64,000 nt of DNA from Prunus persica (taxonomy: Eukaryota; Streptophyta; Magnoliopsida; Rosales; Rosaceae): contig NC_034009.1 in the NCBI RefSeq assembly GCF_000346465.2, positions 14,163,792-14,227,791 on the forward strand. Reading direction: 5' to 3'. Numbering within the stretch: the stretch's first letter is position 1; each line of letters begins with the position of its first letter. Shown here one piece after another: positions 35,176-45,160 of this stretch. The position numbers and the translations under genes were made by a program. The notes beneath the pieces are model-generated. The model saw only the letters and a program-made list of their open reading frames with translations. It had not been told where the DNA came from and did no database searches.

Positions 35176-36453
35176 TTATCCCCTGATTCTACAAAGTGTT
35201 GGATCTCCCAACTGGGCTACAATTACCCGCTCCACCAAAATAGGTCTCACAAGTAAGCTAGCAAAGATTCCACCCTGTTGAGTTATTCCCAACTCTACTC
35301 CATCCTTCCGTAGTTCCACTAACAACGGAAGATATGCCATTTTGAGATGAGCTAAACTTCTAGTAGTCTTTCTACTCAGTGCATCTGCAACCACATTAGC
35401 CCGGCCTGGATGATACTCAATCGTGCAGTCATAGTCCTTTATTAATTCCAACCAACGCCGTTGTCTCATATTAAGCTCCCTTTGAGTGAAAAAGTACTTG
35501 AGGCTTTTGTGATCAGTGAAAATCTGACACGTCTCACCATACAAGTAATGCCACCAAATCTTGAGAGTGAACACTACTGCCGTAAGTTCCAAATCATGGA
35601 CAGGATAATTCTGCTCATGCTTCTTGAGTTGCCTTGAGGCATAAGCAATCACCCGATCATGTTGCATCAGAACACATCCCAAGCCTTGCAAGGATGCATC
35701 ACTATAGATCACAAAATTTCCTGAATTATTCGGAAGAGCCCAGACAGGTGCGGTGGTTAATCGCTTCTTTAATTCTTGAAAACTATGTTCACATTCTTCC
35801 GTCCACTCAAATGTAACATCTTTCCTTGTCAACCGCGTGAGAGGTGCTGCTATCGAAGAGAACCCTTCCACAAATCGACGATAGTAGCCTGCCAATCCCA
35901 GAAAACTCAGTATTTCGGTCACACTTGTGGGTTGTACCCAATTCACAATAGCTTCAACTTTCTGTGGATCCACATAAATCCCTTCAGTTGAAATTACATA
36001 TCCGAGGAATTCAACTTTGTCCAGCCAGAACTGACACTTACGAAATTTGGCATAAAACTGCTTCCTCCTCAAAGTCCTCAATACCAACCTCAGATGATTC
36101 TTATGCCCTTCCGAAGTCTGGGAGTAAACCAAGATATCATCTATGAACACAATCACAAAGTGATCCAAGTATGGTCGGAACACTCTGTTCATGAGATCCA
36201 TAAACGCTGCTGGAGCATTCGTCAGTCCAAAAGGCATCACCAGAAATTCATAATGTCTACACCGCGTTCTGAATACGGTCTCAGGAATATCCTCTTCCCT
36301 GATCCTCAACTGATGGTATCCTGATCTCAGATCAATCTTAGAAAAATACTTAGCACCCTTCAACTGATCAAACAAATCATCAATCCGAGGCAAAGGATAC
36401 CGGTTACGTATTGTCACCTTATTCAACTGCCGGTAATCAATACATAACCTCAT
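35176..36453 (-). pseudogene. Reverse transcriptase and RNase H (Ty3/gypsy)
   Basis: This 425-codon open segment begins at [11 protein letters not shown]. Reverse transcriptase motifs follow in order: [37 protein letters not shown] and the catalytic FIDDILVYS (about residues 103-111; Asp105, Asp106). RNase H is marked by [16 protein letters not shown], then [19 protein letters not shown] and ADALSRK. The upstream part of the polymerase is cut off by TGA near 36472 and TAG at 36538, and a TAA at 35176 separates it from integrase. Both upstream stops are one C-to-T step from common family codons (CGA, CAG). The segment itself is well preserved. Confidence 0.92.
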
Positions 36454-37242
36454 GGTCCCATCTTTCTTTCACACGAACAACACCGGTGCACCCCACAGAG
36501 AAACACTGGGTCGGATGAATCCAAGATCCACTAACTCCTATAACTGAGTCTTCAACTCCCGGAGCTCAGCTAGCGTTATCCTATAGAGAGTTTGATAGAT
36601 AGGGTTGGTGTCTGGAAGAAGTTCTATAGTGAACTCGATTTTCTTTTCAGAGGGTAAACCAGGGAGATCATCTGGAAAGATATAAGGGAAATCACAAACA
36701 ATAGGAATATCTTCCAGATTCAGGGTGATCTCTCGAGTATCGATGATATGAGCCAAATATCCTTCACAACCCTTCTTGAGTAACCTCTTAGCTGTGATAG
36801 CAGAGATAAGACAAGTAGGGAGAACTCTACGCTCCCCACCGAAGGTAACTTTAGGTTGCCCTGGACTCCGAAGTGTTACTTTCTTCCGGAAACAGTCCAC
36901 TGATGCATGATGCTTCTCTAGCCAATCCATCCCCAATATAATATCCAAATCCACCAAATCTAAAGGAGTTAAGTTGGCTTCCAACCATGCATCGTCTACT
37001 TGGACAAAACAATTTCTGAACACCCGATCTACGTACAAGACTTCTCCCGTAGGTAGGGAAATACTAAAACTTCCTATCATAGGTGTGGGTCTAACATTGA
37101 TATACGGTGCGAAATTGTGTGCTACAAAGGAGTGTGTGGCCCCCGGGTCAATTAGAACACGTGCAAGATAACCAAAGATTGGAATCATACCAGTAATCAC
37201 GTCCGGGGTGGCATGTGCTTCCTGCTGAGTCATAGAGAACAC
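36454..37242 (-). pseudogene. Aspartic protease and protease-RT linker (Ty3/gypsy)
   Basis: The open segment 36538-37242 has ARVLIDPGATHSFVA, the plant-gypsy form of the retropepsin active site (DPGA rather than DSGA), then LDIILGMDWLEKH. The linker ends with PDDLPGLPSEKKIEFTIELL and LAELRELKTQL, then a stop. Two stops lie in the stretch joining it to the reverse transcriptase. The protease would cut the gag-pol polyprotein. Confidence 0.88.
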
Positions 37243-37690
37243 TCGGCCCTGAGTAGTGGAACGCCCAGGCTGACCCCTTGATTGCCTACCACTCCTGCCT
37301 CTAGAAGATGACAGTGCCCTACTATTGGATGACCCTGCTGCAGAGGAAGAAGCACCACCTTAACTCTGATTCTGACCCATACTACCCTGCCCTTGTTGGG
37401 CCCCAGTCCTCTGGATTGCTGCATCACTTTGGAGTATAATTGGGCAGCTTCTCTTAGTATGCCCCACTTGCCCACAAAAGTAGCATGTCAGGCTACTACT
37501 CTGACTCTGTCCACCTCCCTGAGTATAGCTAGGACAATCTTTCACCATATGCCCAACCTGCCCACAGTTAAAGCATGTCAACCCAGTTTGCCTAGAAGGA
37601 GCCCTGGCTGTGCTAGCTGTAGACTGCAGCCCTGAATACTAAGTCCAAGCTGGACGAGAACCGAATCTCCCACTACTAGAATTAGATCCT
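37243..37690 (-). pseudogene. Gag zinc-knuckle region with two CCHC motifs
   Basis: The open segment 37360-37581 has CFNCGQVGHMVKDC and, 17 residues on, CYFCGQVGHTKRSC; both fit C-x2-C-x4-H-x4-C and would bind nucleic acid. The following Ser/Gly/Arg-rich linker is reached after a TAA at 37360. Another stop lies between this part and the upstream gag (near 37640). Two knuckles in tandem are seen in several gypsy gags. Confidence 0.88.
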
Positions 37691-38556
37691 CATCCTCCAG
37701 ACCATTCACCGCTAGCAGAACTGGAGCTAGATCCTCTTTTCTTTGATGGACCCTGACTGGGCCCACCAATTCTTGGTGTATCTCTACGGCGCCTACCAGC
37801 ACTCCCACTGAGTTTCCTCGACACTCTTTCAATTGCCTGAGCCAAAGCCCTCATATTTGGATAAGTGTTGGCAGTAACCACTGCCTGAATCTCGCACCAT
37901 AATCCTTCATCAAACCGTCTACATCTGTCCTCCTCAGTGGCAACCAGCTCTGGAGCAAATCTAGACATCTCATTAAACTTGTGTTCGTACTCCACTACTG
38001 ACATAGACCCCTGTTTCAGATATAGGAACTCTGACTTCTTTGCATGTCTGTATGAAGGTGGGTAAAATTGCTCTGAGAAGACCCGCTGAAATTCCTCCTA
38101 GTTTATAGCAGCCAGATTTTCATAACCCCTTTTTACCGCTTTCCACCAATGATATGCATTTCCCTTCAGTAGAAACATAGCCAAGCGGACTCTATCCCCA
38201 ACTGGGCACTCCAAAACCTCAAAAATTCTCTCCACATCAGTAATCCATGATTCTGCTTCTGCTGGGTCTGCGCTACCCATGAACTATCTTGCTCCCAATT
38301 CCTTAACCCTTTTAATTTCCGAACTTTCTGTACCACGCCTTCCTCGTAAGGCTGTAGCCATGGTGCGGGTAAACTGGCTAAGTACATGCCTCATATCCAA
38401 AGCATTATCTCCGGCAGGTGGAGATGGTGGAGGCGAAGGCATTGGTGGTGAAGGAAAGGGTGACGGAGATGGAGGTGGTGGATTCGGCCCCCATCTCTTA
38501 CCGCGACCTCTTTTTCTAGCTCTGCGAGCTGACATGATTCTACACAAAGAAATCAT
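37690..38556 (-). pseudogene. Gag capsid region of Tekay-type element
   Basis: Segments 38284-38556, 38098-38280 and 37690-38004 read in order. The N-terminus is basic then strongly Pro/Ser-rich (PPPSPPAGD), followed by MRHVLSQFTRTMATALRG. The core has AESWITDVERIFEVL, RVRLAMFLLKGNAYHWW (the retrotransposon gag signature), then MSVVEYEHKFNEMSRFAPEL and RRFDEGLWCEIQAVV. Stops at 38284, 38098 and near 38005 break it. The start probably lies near the AUG at 38532 (MSARRARKRGRGKRW), as the frame before it is short. Confidence 0.85.
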
Positions 38557-38614
38557 AAAATCATTAGATCAACAATGCAACAAAAGTGCAAAAGTTGAAG
38601 GAAAATGAACCTAA

Positions 38615-38627
38615 GGCTCTGATACCA
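38615..38627 (-). other. Primer binding site, initiator tRNA-Met type
   Basis: On the minus strand TGGTATCAGAGCC follows the LTR end (CTGTCA) after three or four bases. It is complementary to the 3' end of plant initiator methionine tRNA and is the standard primer site of chromovirus and copia elements. Confidence 0.9.
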
Positions 38628-38630
38628 AGT

Positions 38631-40934
38631 TGACAGGACCCGCCCCGGAATTTCCCGGAAATCGGAGTGGACCCCGTCTTTGTTCCGACATTACCCCGAT
38701 GCCGGGCCCACTTACTAAGAACCAAGACTCTCTACTAAAATTTTGGCAGAGTCTCCCCTATAAATTAAGCAAACCCCACAAAAATTTCAACCTGCAACAT
38801 ACATAAAATAATCCCAACCAGCAGCATGCTTTCATCATACAACAAAACATACTAAATGGCCTCCGGCCTCACAAGTAAAGTCTAACATGGGCGATAACAG
38901 AGCATCTACTGAATTTAGTTTACAACAACAGTTGAGTAGAAGAAATTACTCAAATCCTAACTAGGGAAGTTCACAGTTCGAGCCTCGTACACTACTTGCA
39001 CACTTTCTGGAGCGACTACTGGCTGGGGGGTGCAAGACAGAAAACATGTGAGTGGACAAAAACAAGATTTGCATTTAAAACAACATAGTAACCCCACCGA
39101 GTAAAAATAATGCTCAAGATATGCAGGTTCACAATTCATTATTTAATTACTCAAAAACATATTTTCATTTAAAATTCTTTAAAAACACAAATCACTTCAT
39201 CCGTAAATCACATTCCCACAATTTTGCTGCTTCTGCCAACCCACTGATAAACTCTAATTTCTTCACTCTCACAACTATATATATATACATAACTATACAA
39301 TATACTCATCACACTACCTAGGTACCAGGGAAACAATCCAACCGGGGGATCGTTTAACTAGCCTGCAGGATTTTCAGGTGTTATCCTGCTTCTAGGGATG
39401 AGCGGTCCAACCGAGGGACGAAACTCCATAGCTCACACACCGGAACATCCAACACCATGTGTAACACCAATACTAAGTCCTACGTGCGCAGACTGGATCA
39501 TTACACACCGGAACATCCAACGCCATTTGTGATGATCCCAAGCAATATACAAAGTCTTCCTATACGCCGGAACATCCAACGCCACATGTGAGAAGTCTAA
39601 TAATTGGGGAAAGTACTTACATAGTGTAATCATACAGCTTCTCTAAACAACCGCTTATATTCAAGTTCTTCCACAACTTATCTCAACAACCCAAGTATTC
39701 CACCTATAGAGAATATATATATATAACTTCCCCAAAATCCATATAAAATATACTCTCGATACCCAAATATGCCAAACCCACAATATATTGCCAAAGCGCT
39801 ATACAAACATCAAATTCAACCCATGAATATAATATATCAAATAAACCATTAAAAACATTATGCATAAATCTTTCATCAATAAAACTATGCATATGATTGA
39901 AAACAAAGTCCACTCACAAGTATTCCCACGTTGCCTGACCATGAGAGGGTCCTGCCTACTAAGTACGTGCAGTCGAAGCACCTATTTCGAGATACGAACC
40001 CTTAATTAATATAAACTTACTTCGAAGCAGAAATCACAAATTAAATACTTAAATCCCCAAGTTCTCAGTACGTGTACGTTGAACGAAGTATCCTAAGGTC
40101 CGGTTACAGGTTTAGGAATTGCTCACGATTGTACGGTTATCGCTAACCCACAAACTTCGAATTATTAAATCGGAACATCCGGGGTTCCGATTCATGATCC
40201 GTTAAGTCCTACACGGTCCTAGGAATACCTAGAACAACATATTTTAATTGGGAAACGATCCAATGGTCAGAACCTATTGAACCTGGATAATGCACAATAT
40301 GCGAAAATCCTTTTGATAGTCAAATGACGTCCGAATTGAGATCTACGAAATCCTACGCACTCATGACAACCTGAGGATCTCATCGAGACAAAGTGCAACT
40401 TCACCAAACTCGCCCACGCGCCGGCAACGCGTGGGTGTGTAGAGTAAATTCCGGCGACGGAAAAACTCCACACCCGAGCTCACCCTTCCTACCCTAGCTT
40501 TTACTCGAGGTCAGTATCACATCAATAAACTACGGGGAGGTCCAATTCGGACGGCAACTGGCCGGAATTTCACTTTGAAATCCGGCCAAAAACTAGGTTT
40601 TCAAAACGGTTTTCTACACAGCAAATCGATCCAAACCTATGCAACAGTCAGCTAGACCAAGGAAAAAGAGGAAGAAACCTCACTTTATTCACCGGGTTTG
40701 GGCGGCGGAGGCGACGGCGCGACGTCGGGAAGACTCGGGTTTGAACCAGTCGATGTCGTTGGTGATTCTCGAGTTTTTCGACAGGAAACGCTAGCGGGTC
40801 TTAACCGGGACGTCGAGGGTAGTATATCGGGACCGGTGCCGTCGATCAGGGTGGCCGGAAATGGTGGCGGGGTGGTGGTTTCTAGTTCGGTGGACAATAA
40901 TGGGGAAGGGGGAGGTCGCACTCAGAGGGAGAAT

Positions 40935-40982
<48 letters not shown>

Positions 40983-41260
40983 AAAGTGAAAAATCAGATT
41001 TTTACTCTAACCCTTTTTGAAATAATTACAAGTTTGCCACTGAATTACTTTTGATCGCCAAATCTTCGTTCCAACTCCGTTTCAAGCCTACTTCATGTCT
41101 ATGAATTAATCTCAGTACAACTTACACAAAAATACCAGTCGTGATCCCAAAATCCTTCCGAATAAAAAAATGACCAATTTACCCCTACCCCAAGGGTAAA
41201 TTCATAATTTCACTTTAAATAAATTAAAATAGGAATTAAATTTGGAATCGGGGTGTTACA
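38631..41260 (-). repeat. 5' LTR (element sense) of the Tekay-type element
   Basis: 2630 bp, TGACAGGACCCGCC to GGGGTGTTACA on the plus strand. It has three hairpin units with the conserved loop at about 39430-39600. The third combines the left arm of unit 3 (CTATACG) with the right arm of unit 5 (CACATGTGAG), as expected if a deletion joined two loops. The (GA)n tract is at 40937-40979. Confidence 0.92.
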
Positions 41261-42030
41261 AATTGGGTGGGCAAGAGAAGAGTAGAACTACCCAAGAGTA
41301 AGGGAACTCAAAATTTGACTTTTAGAAACTGCATCCCAGTTCAGAAACTGCATCGCAGTTTCGGAAACTGCATTGCAGTTTTCATTTAATAACAATTGGA
41401 TTTTGGTTCTTTCTCTGGCCTTCAACCTCACCAATTTGAAGAGTAGAGGCTACCTAGATGAGGAATTGGGTGGGCAGGAGAAGAGTAGAACTACCCAAGA
41501 GCAATGGAACTCAAAATTGAACTTTTGGAAACTGCATTGCAGTTTTCATTTAATTACAATTGGATTTTTGTTCTTTCATTGGCCTTTAATCTCACCAATT
41601 TGAAGAGTAGAGGCTACCTAGATGAGGAATTGGGTGGGCAAGAGAAGAGTAGAACTACCCAGGAGTAAAAGAACTCAAAATTAGACTTTTAGAAGTTGCA
41701 TTGCAGTTTTCATTCAATTACAATTGGATTTTTGTTCTTTCATCGGCCTTCAATCTCACTAATTTGAAGAGTAGAGGCTACCTAGATGAGGAATTGGGTG
41801 GGCAAGAGAAGAGTAGAGCTAACCAAGAGTAAGAAAACTCAAAATTGGACTTTTAGAAGCTGCATCGCAGTTTCGGAAACTGCATTGCAGTTTTCATTTA
41901 ATTACAATTGGATTTTTGTTCTTTCCTTGGCCTTCAACCTTACCAATTTGAAGAGTAAAGGCTAGCCAGATGAGGAATTGGCTGGGCAAGAAAAGAGTAA
42001 AACTAGCTAAGAGCAAGGGAACTCAAAAGT
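41261..42030 (+). repeat. 165-bp minisatellite, right part
   Basis: The landmark GAAACTGCATTGCAGTTTTC recurs near 41362, 41527, 41692 (diverged) and 41876, giving periods of 165, 165 and 184. The long period contains an extra 18-19 base copy of the palindromic sub-repeat. At 41325-41380 that sub-repeat is itself tripled (GAAACTGCATCCCAGTT, GAAACTGCATCGCAGTTT, GAAACTGCATTGCAGTTT). AAACTGCA-T-TGCAGTTT is a 17-base near-perfect palindrome present in most units. Confidence 0.88.
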
Positions 42031-42275
42031 CGATAAAATTGTTCATCTTGGGTCCTCCATTTTGCTCCAATAAAATTAATTTTTTTTTTTGAAGCTATTT
42101 TTATTTTTATTTTTTTAAACATAATTGATATCTACATTGTATTTTTGTTGCAGTTTTTCTGTTTGTATTTTCAGTTTTTGTGTGAAAAAGTGTTGAAATG
42201 ATATTTTTTTTTTAATTTTAAAAACCGTTGATTGTTTATATAAATATTGTATAACTGAATAAATATTACAAAATC

Positions 42276-42490
42276 AAGTTTGGTGTAGTGGTTGGTGAGT
42301 GAGCCTTCCTCCTTTGAGGGTCAAGGTTCAAGTCTCTTCAATGACACAATTTTTTTATTTTATTTTATTAATGTGAATAAAGGGCAACGGAGTTGGTCCC
42401 TTGCTGACGATGGCAAGCCGACGACGGGCAGTGGCGGTGGTGGCAGGTGGCCTGCGGTGGGTGGCGGTGGTGGCCGGCGGTGGTTGACTA
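42276..42490 (+). mobile_element. tRNA-derived SINE-like head
   Basis: TGGTGTAGTGG (42281-42291) fits an RNA polymerase III box A, and GGTTCAAGTCT (42325-42335) fits box B, spaced 33 bases apart as in tRNA genes. No acceptor stem or full cloverleaf is visible, so this is the tRNA-like head of a SINE rather than a tRNA gene. The text 'caatgacacaatttttttattttattttatt' follows as a possible tail. Confidence 0.55.
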
Positions 42491-42645
42491 TCAAGGTTCA
42501 AGTCTCTTCAATGACACAATTTTTTTATTTTATTTTATTAATGTGAATAAAGGGCAACAGAGTTGGTCCCTTGCAAACGATGACAGGCCGACGACGGGCA
42601 GTGGCGGTGGTGGCAAGTGGCCTGCGGTGGGTGGCGGTGGTTGAC
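42320..42645 (+). repeat. Tandem duplication, ~172 bp, two copies
   Basis: The segment from TCAAGGTTCAAGTCTCTTCA (42320 and 42491) through 'gtgaataaagggcaac', 'acgacgggcagtggcggtgg' and 'cctgcggtgggtggcggtgg' is present twice. It starts inside the SINE-like head, so box B is duplicated but box A is not. The GGT-rich part gives artificial Gly/Trp-rich ORFs. Confidence 0.85.
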
Positions 42646-43514
42646 TAGATATGGAGATGTGGCATAGTATGCTTGCTTTAGAAGGAGTGGCATTGTGTGT
42701 AATTTTGATATTTTCTAATGACATTTTTGTAAAATTAGGTACTACATATCGGCTTTGGCCTAATGCTAATTAGATGAAATTGTATTTCTATCTTCCAAAT
42801 TAGTAAACTATATTGTGGTTTAAAACTAAAGCTCCCTTTTTTGAATCTATTTTGTAGCTTGGATGCTCAATATAAAAACATTAATATCAGGTCCTCGATT
42901 CCTTGCAATTCATAATTTATAAGAAGTGTGAACATTGGAATAGTAATGGTTGTGTTCACATTGACCAGAAAACTATTGTCTATTTTTTTTATATATATAG
43001 AGAAAACAATGAAATAGATTGAAGCAAAACACCATTACATAATGTCATCTATTAAAACATCTTGAATGATATATGGAGATCCCAAGAAGATAAATTCGAT
43101 AAAAATAAAGTATAACGAACAAGACTATATGGTACTTGATTAGTTTCACAAAACACGTTAACAACATTAACAACAGAAACTTGAGCCAAAACTATTGTTC
43201 TTTTGTTTTGGTGTGAACACTCACAAAACTACTCAACAGCCCTCATTGTCAAGACATTTCTTTCAATCTTTCATTTTTCACCACTTCTTGTCTTTTTTCC
43301 CAATTAGCTCCTAATTTGGTTGGTTTTTTTCTTTATAATTTTGAAAACACCCCAATTTCGACTTTCCCTTCCAATTGGTAAAGGAAATCTAAAAGAGAGT
43401 GAAATAATTAGATTGAGGAAGACGACAATAATGCATAATATAATTCTAGCATTGATTGATCTGACAAAACGACTGAATATACGACGCATGGGCCCATAAA
43501 GAAAAACACAAAAC
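42646..43514. other. Spacer, nothing recognised
   Basis: AT-rich sequence with a short TA run near 42990 and no ORF of note. It ends at the AAAAC target duplication of the next element (43510-43514). Confidence 0.5.
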
Positions 43515-44033
43515 TGTTGTAAAGTATAAAGTAGTGGAACCCACTTACTATTTGTTTGTAGACTTTGGTGCATGATTGTATTGTAGATTCACAGGTGGAT
43601 TGTAGATTCACGGGTGTTATCCACCCTTTCCCTATAAAAGGCTTCTCTCTTATGCAAAGAGAGATAGAAGAGAAGAAAAGAAGAGAAAGGGAGAAACGGA
43701 AAAAGAAGAGGAAAGAAACAAAGAAGAGGAAAGAGAGAAGAGGAAAGAAAGAAGGGAAAGAGAAAAGAGGAAAGAGAGAAAAGGAAAGAGACAAGAGGAA
43801 GAGAAGGAAGAAAGAGGAAAGAGAGAGCAGGGAGAAATTATCCTAGAGAGAAAATTAAGTGAGCCACACATATTGTAAACACTAAAGTTGTAGCCCTATT
43901 ATTTTACATAGTGGAAAAGTTACTACTGCTGCTCTCCGAGGACGTAGGCATAGCCGAACCTCGTTAAATACTATGTCTCATCTACTTTACGTGCAGCTCA
44001 ATATCCGCACATATTCCAGGTTATTTTACAACA
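43515..44033 (+). repeat. Left LTR with TATA box and GA-rich tract
   Basis: A TATA box (TATAAAAG, 43633-43640) precedes a 200-base almost pure purine tract (43655-43855). The text GATTGTAGATTCACRGGT is doubled at about 43577 and 43595. It ends TTTTACAACA. The Lys/Glu/Arg ORF over the purine tract is an artefact of composition and recurs in the other LTR. Confidence 0.9.
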
Positions 44034-44220
44034 CGTTATCAGCACGAGAAGCTCTCAGGTATAATTTTTGTGCTGCACTATTATTTATATTACTAACCAC
44101 TAACAAAAATGGACTCTTGGTAATACTAAACATATTATCAGTGGGAGACCGTTACTAATACTAACACTTTCCTTATTTTGTTCAGTGGTGGTTTTTATTC
44201 CCACATTTATTTTATTTACT

Positions 44221-44573
44221 GTATGGTGTAGGTTTATTACCCATACAACAGTATTTATTTAAAAGGGTGGTGCGGGTTTATCGCCCACGCCTTTTTTTTT
44301 ATTTAAATGTATGGAGCAGAATTAGTGCCCATACAAGCACGTTTACTTTACCGCATATTTAATTTATTTAAGGTATGGTGCGGGATTAACGTCCATACAG
44401 CAAGCTATATAATTTATTTAAGGTATTGTGCGGGATTAACGTCCATACAGCAAGCAATTTAATTTATGAATTTAATTTACTGCACATTTACATTTATTTA
44501 AAAGGGTGGTGCGGGTTTATCGTCCACGCCTTTACTTTTATTTAAATGTATGGTGCGGGTTTATTGTCCATAC
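44221..44573 (+). other. Series of ~7 similar hairpins after the left LTR
   Basis: Units have the form GTATGG-14 nt-CCATAC with loop near TGCGGGTTTATTGT: 44221-44246, 44309-44334, 44373-44398, 44423-44448 (one mismatch, GTATTG), and 44548-44573. Two more at about 44267 and 44507 have GGGTGG/CCACGCC arms, where a pair inside the stem changes from A-T to G-C. Spacers are AT-rich ('atttatttaa'). Confidence 0.75.
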
Positions 44574-44845
44574 CAGTAATTTATTTACCAGCAATTTATT
44601 TTATGGATTAATTGTGCTGTATGATGAGTTTTTACAGTATGCAGATCAGGACCAGAAGTTCCTTGATCCTCATCATACAATTAAATCAGGACTTGAAGAT
44701 CCTTGATGATGATATTAATATGAGAGCTGGCAGTCTCTCCGGTACTGTATTTGTAAACATATGATCGAAATTAAGGGTCCTTGATCCCTGACATGTAAAT
44801 AAGGACCTAGAGTTCCTTAATGATGTAACAGTACCGTATTGGTTC

Positions 44846-45160
44846 ATAGTGCCGTACACATTGATGATAACTGTACTGGCAGATGAATAGATACGTATTC
44901 ATGACTTGATGAATAGTACTATTCACATGAATAGTGACGTATGCATAAATATGAACCATTTTGGGTAAACCGTCACTATATACAAAAGGGAACCTGCAGT
45001 TTCATGGTGCCGTACACATTGATGATAACTGTACTGGCAGATGAATAGATACGTATTCATGACTTGATGAATAGTACTATTCACATGAATAGTGACGTAT
45101 GCATAAATATTAACCATTTTGGGGAAACCGTCACTATATACAAAAAGGAACCTGCAGTTC
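44846..45160 (+). repeat. 157-bp tandem duplication in the element interior
   Basis: The block starting CATAGTGCCGTACACATTGA (44846) and again CATGGTGCCGTACACATTGA (45003) is repeated with few changes, including ATAGTACTATTCACATGAAT (a palindrome-rich part) and 'aaccgtcactatatacaaaa'. The offset is 157. No ORF is conserved. Confidence 0.9.

Larger units (their letters stand above)
31023..41260 (-). mobile_element. Complete but defective Ty3/gypsy Del/Tekay-type element
   Basis: This 10,238 bp element has two LTRs (31023-33781 and 38631-41260) and the 5-bp target duplication AATTG on both sides (31018-31022 and 41261-41265). Its coding strand is minus. Order in element sense: LTR, primer site, gag with zinc knuckles, protease, reverse transcriptase/RNase H, integrase with a chromodomain-like tail, polypurine tract, LTR. 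The long LTRs and chromodomain-like end point to the Del/Tekay chromovirus lineage. Several in-frame stops and a frameshift disable the polyprotein. The LTRs differ at many positions and by a 129-bp net length difference, so this is an older insertion than the element at 43515. Confidence 0.93.

Noticed and set aside
42276..42340. A true tRNA gene
   Set aside because: Box A and B are present but there is no acceptor stem or anticodon arm that pairs; SINE-like head fits better.
43565..43846. Lys/Glu/Arg-rich ORF, and its near-identical twin at 48730-49011, with Ser/Phe/Leu-rich minus-strand mirrors
   Set aside because: They cover the purine tract of the two LTRs; composition alone explains the open frames.
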